Position numbers and translations under genes: made by a program. Below, piece after piece: positions 60,701-64,000 of a DNA stretch of 64,000 bases (positions within the stretch are counted from its first letter, which is position 1; each line of letters opens with the position of its first letter). The notes below the pieces were generated by a model. The model saw nothing but the letters and a program-made list of their open reading frames with translations. It did no database searches and was not told the origin of the DNA. Source of the stretch: Pseudoneobacillus sp042683745. GTDB taxonomy: Bacteria; Bacillota; Bacilli; Bacillales; Cytobacillaceae. Location of the stretch: the NCBI RefSeq assembly GCF_042683745.1, contig NZ_JBHUJX010000018.1, forward strand, positions 395,222 through 459,221, written 5' to 3'.

Positions 60701-61594
60701 CTAAGAAAAATCAAAAGTCACTCCGGTTAATTTTTCCGATGTTTCCCAGAGTTTTTTCATCAATTGTTCATCATATACACCTTTTTTAACCTGTTCAATT
60801 GCAGGATAGCCTTTAATATTTCCTAGACCATTTGGTCCGATATATTCTCCTCCTTTTAAGCTATCTTCTGTTGCGGCAAATATAGAAGGCAGTGCTCCCT
60901 TCTCTGCTGGTTGGAAAAGGATTTTCATCAGTGAAGTTAAATATCTTGGTGTCTGATTGCCTATTTTTACAAGGTTTGTCGCAGAAATTCCTGGATGACA
61001 AGCAATACTTAATGTATGAATTCCATTCTGTTTTAATCTTTGGTCTAGTTCTTTAGAAAAAAGCAAGTTTGCAAGTTTACTTTGACCATAAAACTTGATC
61101 GCTTTGTACCTTTTTGAGCCATCTAAGTTATTAAAATAAATGGATGCTCCTCGATGAGCAATACTGCTTAGTGTAACTACACGGGATCCTGATGTATTTT
61201 TTATTACAGGTAACAACAATCCCGTTAATGCAAAATGTCCTAAATGATTGCTACCAAATTGTAATTCAAAACCATCTACCGTTTTTTGATAAGGCGGAAA
61301 CATTACGCCCGCATTATTTATAAGGATATCTAAAGAATTGTATTTATTTATATATGCATCAGCAAAATCTCTCACACTCTTTAAGTCGGAAAGATCCAGT
61401 TTCATTACTTCTAATGATGCATTTTGATTTGTTTCTTTAATGGCTTGAAGAGCCTCATTGCCTTTTTGGAGATTTCGAACTGCAAGGATCACAGTAGCTC
61501 CTTGTTTTGAAAGTGATTTAGCTGATTCCAATCCGAGCCCACTATTTGCACCTGTTATGATAATGTTTTTGCCTTTTAATTCTATACTGACCAA
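60701..61594 (-). CDS. Short-chain dehydrogenase/reductase
   Basis: A 297-residue NAD(P)-dependent oxidoreductase. The nucleotide-binding motif TGANSGLG is at residues 14-21, NNAG near 92, and the catalytic YxxxK in FYGQSKLANLL near 168, with a Ser about 25 residues before. The layout (SIAHRGASIYFNNL, HPGISATNL) is that of the retinol-dehydrogenase/protochlorophyllide-reductase-like branch. Substrate unknown. The TTG start follows GAGGTGCGATATT. Transcribed alone. Confidence 0.88.
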   Translation of the reverse strand: MVSIELKGKNIIITGANSGLGLESAKSLSKQGATVILAVRNLQKGNEALQAIKETNQNASLEVMKLDLSDLKSVRDFADAYINKYNSLDILINNAGVMFPPYQKTVDGFELQFGSNHLGHFALTGLLLPVIKNTSGSRVVTLSSIAHRGASIYFNNLDGSKRYKAIKFYGQSKLANLLFSKELDQRLKQNGIHTLSIACHPGISATNLVKIGNQTPRYLTSLMKILFQPAEKGALPSIFAATEDSLKGGEYIGPNGLGNIKGYPAIEQVKKGVYDEQLMKKLWETSEKLTGVTFDFS

Positions 61595-61789
61595 AATATC
61601 GCACCTCGATTTTATATATTTATTTTTTCATTTTAAAAGCTTCAAAGAAAATGATAAGTTAAATTGGATTAATTTATAACTTAGATAATTAGAATTGTCA
61701 AAATAATAGATGTATATTATAATTTGAAACTATATATTAAGCTATATTTATATTATCTAAAATACTAAATATAGAAATGAATGACCAAT

Positions 61790-61940
61790 ATTAATGGTGT
61801 CTGAAAAGACTTAATAGGGAATCTGGTGAAAATCCAGAACTGTACCCGCAACTGTAAAATGCTGACGAATTAAGCATATCCACTGTCTTAGAACGGGAAG
61901 GGCTTATAGTAGGAAGAAGCATAGTCAGGAAACCTGCCAT
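61790..61940 (+). promoter_or_regulatory. Cobalamin (adenosylcobalamin-type) riboswitch
   Basis: The conserved blocks occur in order: AGGGAA, GGTGAAAATCC, ACCCGCAACTGTAA, CCACTG, GGGAAGGGC, and the B12 box AGTCAGGAAACCTGCC (61923-61938). This is the classic cobalamin aptamer. A TATCTTC/GAAGATA stem and an ACAGTA/TACTGT stem lie further on, before a strong terminator at 62043-62071. Binding of the cofactor should favour termination and shut off the downstream thioesterase. The usual targets, B12 synthesis or uptake and B12-independent enzymes, are not present here. Confidence 0.9.
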
Positions 61941-62042
61941 TTTTATACGTATTATCTTCTTCGGGAGTTGGGAAGATATGACGAGGGACTCTTACTAATT
62001 ACAGTAAACTAGTACTGTTTTATTGATTTTTCCACGTTATCT

Positions 62043-62071
62043 AACCCATCTCTTTGATGGGTTTTTTGTTG
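62043..62071 (+). terminator. Terminator of the riboswitch expression platform
   Basis: AACCCATC pairs with GATGGGTT across five bases, then TTTTTTG. It lies about 80 bases before the thioesterase start. Confidence 0.88.
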
Positions 62072-62152
62072 TCTAAAAAATTTTTAGATTATGATTTTCC
62101 CATTCCCGAAGTTTGGCAAGGCTGATCTTATTTAAGGAAATGAGGAAATGGT

Positions 62153-62623
62153 ATGGAAGAAAAATTATCTACTAGTATTTCTAGAACAATCCAAACAAAG
62201 CTTGTATTACCACCGGATACGAATCATATGGGAACAATCTTTGGTGGGACGGTGCTAGCCTACATTGATGAAATAGCCGCAATAACAGCAATGAAACATA
62301 GTAAAAAGGTGGTTGTTACAGCATCAATAGATACGGTGAATTTTTTATCATCTGCAAAAGTGGGAGATATATTAACTTTGGAAGGGGTAGTCATATCGAC
62401 AGGTAGGACATCGATGGAAGTGTATGTGAAAGTAGAGTGTCAAAATATAGAAACAGGTGGAAGAACATTAACCACAACAGCAATCCTTACGATGGTTGCA
62501 GTAGATAGTGAAGGCGTACCAACTCCTGTTAATGGGATTGAGCCAGAAACAGAGGAGGAAAAAACTTTATACTTAACGGCAAAAAAAAGAAAAGAGAGAA
62601 GATTGAAAATCCACGAACTTTAA
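62153..62623 (+). CDS. ykhA: Acyl-CoA thioesterase, hot-dog fold (YkhA-like)
   Basis: A 156-residue hot-dog thioesterase that cleaves acyl-CoA to fatty acid and CoA. It has the family start (NHMGTIFGGTVLAYIDEIAA, about residues 24-43) with Asn, Gly and Asp active-site residues, and the VDTVNFL-type strand (ASIDTVNFLSSAKVGDIL). A charged C-terminus follows (LTAKKRKERRLKIHEL), as in YkhA/YciA proteins. The ATG follows AAGGAAATGAGGAAATGGT. It is the only gene after the cobalamin riboswitch. No separate promoter is obvious in the gap. Confidence 0.88.
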   Translation: MEEKLSTSISRTIQTKLVLPPDTNHMGTIFGGTVLAYIDEIAAITAMKHSKKVVVTASIDTVNFLSSAKVGDILTLEGVVISTGRTSMEVYVKVECQNIETGGRTLTTTAILTMVAVDSEGVPTPVNGIEPETEEEKTLYLTAKKRKERRLKIHEL

Positions 62624-62913
62624 CATGTGAGGCTTTCCACTCTCACCTATTTCCACTAGCCTTACTAAACCTTATGATTACTAATTTATTGAACTCATAG
62701 TTTGAAATAGTTTATAATTTCATTAAATATGTTACCTAACCTTTTAATGAGAGGAGTATCCAAATCATATGAAAAAAAAGTCGCTAAATAATTTATCAAT
62801 TGGGTATGGGTACTCAACTGCTGTTTTTTTCTAGATGTCATTTTAAGGGGTGAAGTGTGTCCAAAAATGACTTTATATAACACAGCAGTAAATTAAAATG
62901 ATGAGGTAATAAA
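62624..62913. other. 290 bases with no supported gene
   Basis: A minus-strand frame (62695-62883) has no ribosome site and no family features. GTGAG/CTCAC arms just after the thioesterase gene could form a weak hairpin. Confidence 0.45.
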
Positions 62914-63312
62914 ATGAACGATAAAAAAATTATTAGAACGAATCCTGTCGGGATGCCTGAACCTGTTGGAAAATATACTCATATTACCAAAATACCAAGA
63001 AATGCAGAACTTTATGTGACATCTGGTCAAATTGGAATGGACATCAATGGTTCGATTCCAGATAATATGAACGAACAAATTAAGAATACTTTTGAAAATA
63101 TACAAAAAATATTACAATCTGAACATTTATCTCCTGATAATATTATCAAGGTCAATATTTGGGCTACTGAAGATATCGATTGGCAACAACTATATTCTGA
63201 GTGGGAGAAATTATTTGGAAACAATTATCCCGCAATGACAATTGGATATATCGTTAAGTTAGGATTACCGCAAATAAAAGTAGAAATCGAAATCTGGGCT
63301 GCTAAGATTTAA
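62914..63312 (+). CDS. RidA/YjgF-like protein lacking the catalytic arginine
   Basis: A 132-residue RidA-fold protein (LYVTSGQIGMDINGSIPDNM, end VEIEIWAAK). The active-site segment P-x-R-(S/T) reads YPAMTIGYIV, with Met in place of Arg, so classical imine deaminase activity is not expected. It is a distant paralogue of the protein at 43.0 kb, which has Thr there. The ATG follows GATGAGGTAATAAA. A terminator follows. Confidence 0.82.
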   Translation: MNDKKIIRTNPVGMPEPVGKYTHITKIPRNAELYVTSGQIGMDINGSIPDNMNEQIKNTFENIQKILQSEHLSPDNIIKVNIWATEDIDWQQLYSEWEKLFGNNYPAMTIGYIVKLGLPQIKVEIEIWAAKI

Positions 63313-63327
63313 AATCATACACTTCAC

Positions 63328-63363
63328 CCAAACCTATGCAAATTCTTTTTGCGTAGGTTTTTT
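63328..63363 (+). terminator. Terminator of the RidA-like gene
   Basis: AACCTATGC pairs with GCGTAGGTT across an 11-base loop, then TTTTTT. Confidence 0.85.
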
Positions 63364-63550
63364 TCATTAAACTGATCTAACAATGTATATCTACGTTTTG
63401 CAAATTATTTTCGATCCGCTTCGGTACCTAACCCTTTTGATTTAACTGTACTCCTTATTCAGTTACATATATTTCTCATATTTTGTATAGTAAAACTTAT
63501 AATAGTTAACAATGACTATATGGTCTATTTTATTAAGGAGGTACTTTTTA

Positions 63551-63863
63551 TTGAAAAATAATAAATATGGGTTGCTTTCATTGTTGTTCTTTATCATTTT
63601 TTTTTATTAATTATTATTTTCCTTCCGAATATCCAGAGCGGCCACTTCCTCTCACTCAAAGAATCATCGGATTAATACCTCTGATTTTAAACTTTGTAGG
63701 TATAGGCATAGGTATAGTTGCTATAAAAAAAGATAAAATTAGAATATTCGGTTTGATGGGACTAATATTAAATTCTCTTATCGCTTTATTGTTTTTGGCA
63801 TTTTTTATCTCATTTGGTCCTGGGGGATATGTTATAGAGTATGTTCTAAAGTTCTTCCATTGA
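63551..63863 (+). pseudogene. Small membrane protein frameshifted in a nine-T tract
   Basis: A TTG start at 63551 with AAGGAGG nine bases ahead encodes MKNNKYGLLSLLFFIIFF and then hits a stop. One base fewer in the T9 tract (63597-63605) joins this to the second frame (INYYFPSEYPERPLPL ... onward), giving about 103 residues with three membrane segments. The whole then has a proper start, a signal-like first segment and a long hydrophobic body. Either the base count is wrong, the gene is dead, or slippage on the T tract restores it. Family unknown; it resembles the gene at 55.6 kb. Confidence 0.6.
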
Positions 63864-63880
63864 ACTACCCCCACCTACTT

Positions 63881-64000
63881 TGTGATATGCTCCCCTTTAA
63901 GTAGACAGATTAAAAAATAAAAATCTGTTTACTCAAGGGGAGTATTTATTTTGTCTAAAAGGGCTTATCCTGTAGAGGAAAAATTGAAGATATTAAAGGC
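63881..64000 (+). mobile_element. Left end of an IS3-type insertion sequence (cut by window edge)
   Basis: The terminal region holds a strong hairpin: CTCCCCTTTAAGTAGACAG (from 63890) pairs with CTGTTTACTCAAGGGGAG (to 63942). Such a stem near an IS end shields the transposase from outside transcription. The transposase reading frame begins within it. Exact terminus and target duplication cannot be set from one end. Confidence 0.65.
63951..64000 (+). CDS. IS3-type transposase OrfA (partial)
   Basis: A TTG start follows AAGGGGAGTATTTATT and encodes SKRAYPVEEKLKILKA before the window ends. This is the usual opening of the helix-turn-helix OrfA protein of IS3-family elements, which binds the terminal repeats. 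Only 16 full codons are visible. Confidence 0.65.
   Translation, partial: MSKRAYPVEEKLKILK

Noticed and set aside
62695..62883. A 62-codon frame on the minus strand between the thioesterase and RidA-like genes
   Set aside because: No ribosome site for its GTG or internal ATG, and no family resemblance.

Overview
The window is low-GC DNA (about one third G+C by eye) with strong Gram-positive ribosome binding sites, frequent GTG/TTG starts and lipoprotein signal peptides. The gene families (app/opp peptide transporters, YdbC, YuiB, YkhA and BltD relatives, ECF sigma factors with DUF4179 or DUF4030 partners) point to a chromosome of the family Bacillaceae. I saw no rRNA, tRNA, CRISPR array, prophage or origin. 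The content is accessory, with many solitary genes, several decayed genes, transposase remnants, and an IS3-type element cut by the right edge.

Layout. 1-3.9 kb: an ECF sigma/anti-sigma pair (the anti-sigma is cut by the left edge), a long hairpin repeat, a chemoreceptor and an EAL phosphodiesterase. 4-8.8 kb: an MFS exporter, a phosphoesterase/Xaa-Pro aminopeptidase operon, and a beta-propeller gene broken by an in-frame TGA. 9-14.3 kb: an SgrR-like regulator, a single-chain tandem ribbon-helix-helix protein, an orphan peptide permease, and the zinc pair czrA/czcD. 14.8-20.6 kb: a peptide ABC operon in the order D-F-A-B-C, as in B. subtilis app. 21-24.5 kb: small proteins, a GNAT enzyme, a YdbC relative and a frameshifted DinB gene. 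24.7-30.4 kb: a second peptide ABC operon in opp order (A-B-C-D-F) on the minus strand. 30.7-35.2 kb: an alpha/beta hydrolase and two M3-type zinc peptidases. 35-49.7 kb: acetyltransferase, VanZ-like protein, two more ECF modules, an orphan permease pair, a SigJ-like sigma factor with a SnoaL domain, a RidA-like protein, an MFS exporter, a second phosphoesterase and a glutathione peroxidase. 49.9-52.4 kb: gene-poor decayed DNA with an ABC ATPase pseudogene. 52.5-64 kb: a GGDEF protein, small membrane proteins, another MFS exporter, assorted enzymes, and a cobalamin riboswitch ahead of an acyl-CoA thioesterase.

The most notable signal is not a gene. Fifteen intergenic copies of one palindrome, close to AAACTRACYRGTYRGTTT, are spread from 8.8 to 57.9 kb, and two of them match all 18 positions. 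In most clear cases the palindrome lies directly downstream of a -10 box, where a bound repressor would cover the transcription start. They precede both peptide-transport operons, the M3 peptidases, MFS exporters, acetyltransferase, phosphoesterase, VanZ-like and YdbC genes and the dead ABC gene. Together they look like one locally dense regulon that links peptide uptake and breakdown to export and detoxification. The shape of the site suggests a TetR-type repressor, but no TetR gene is present here. The only small DNA-binding protein with its own copy of the site is the tandem ribbon-helix-helix protein at 11.3 kb.
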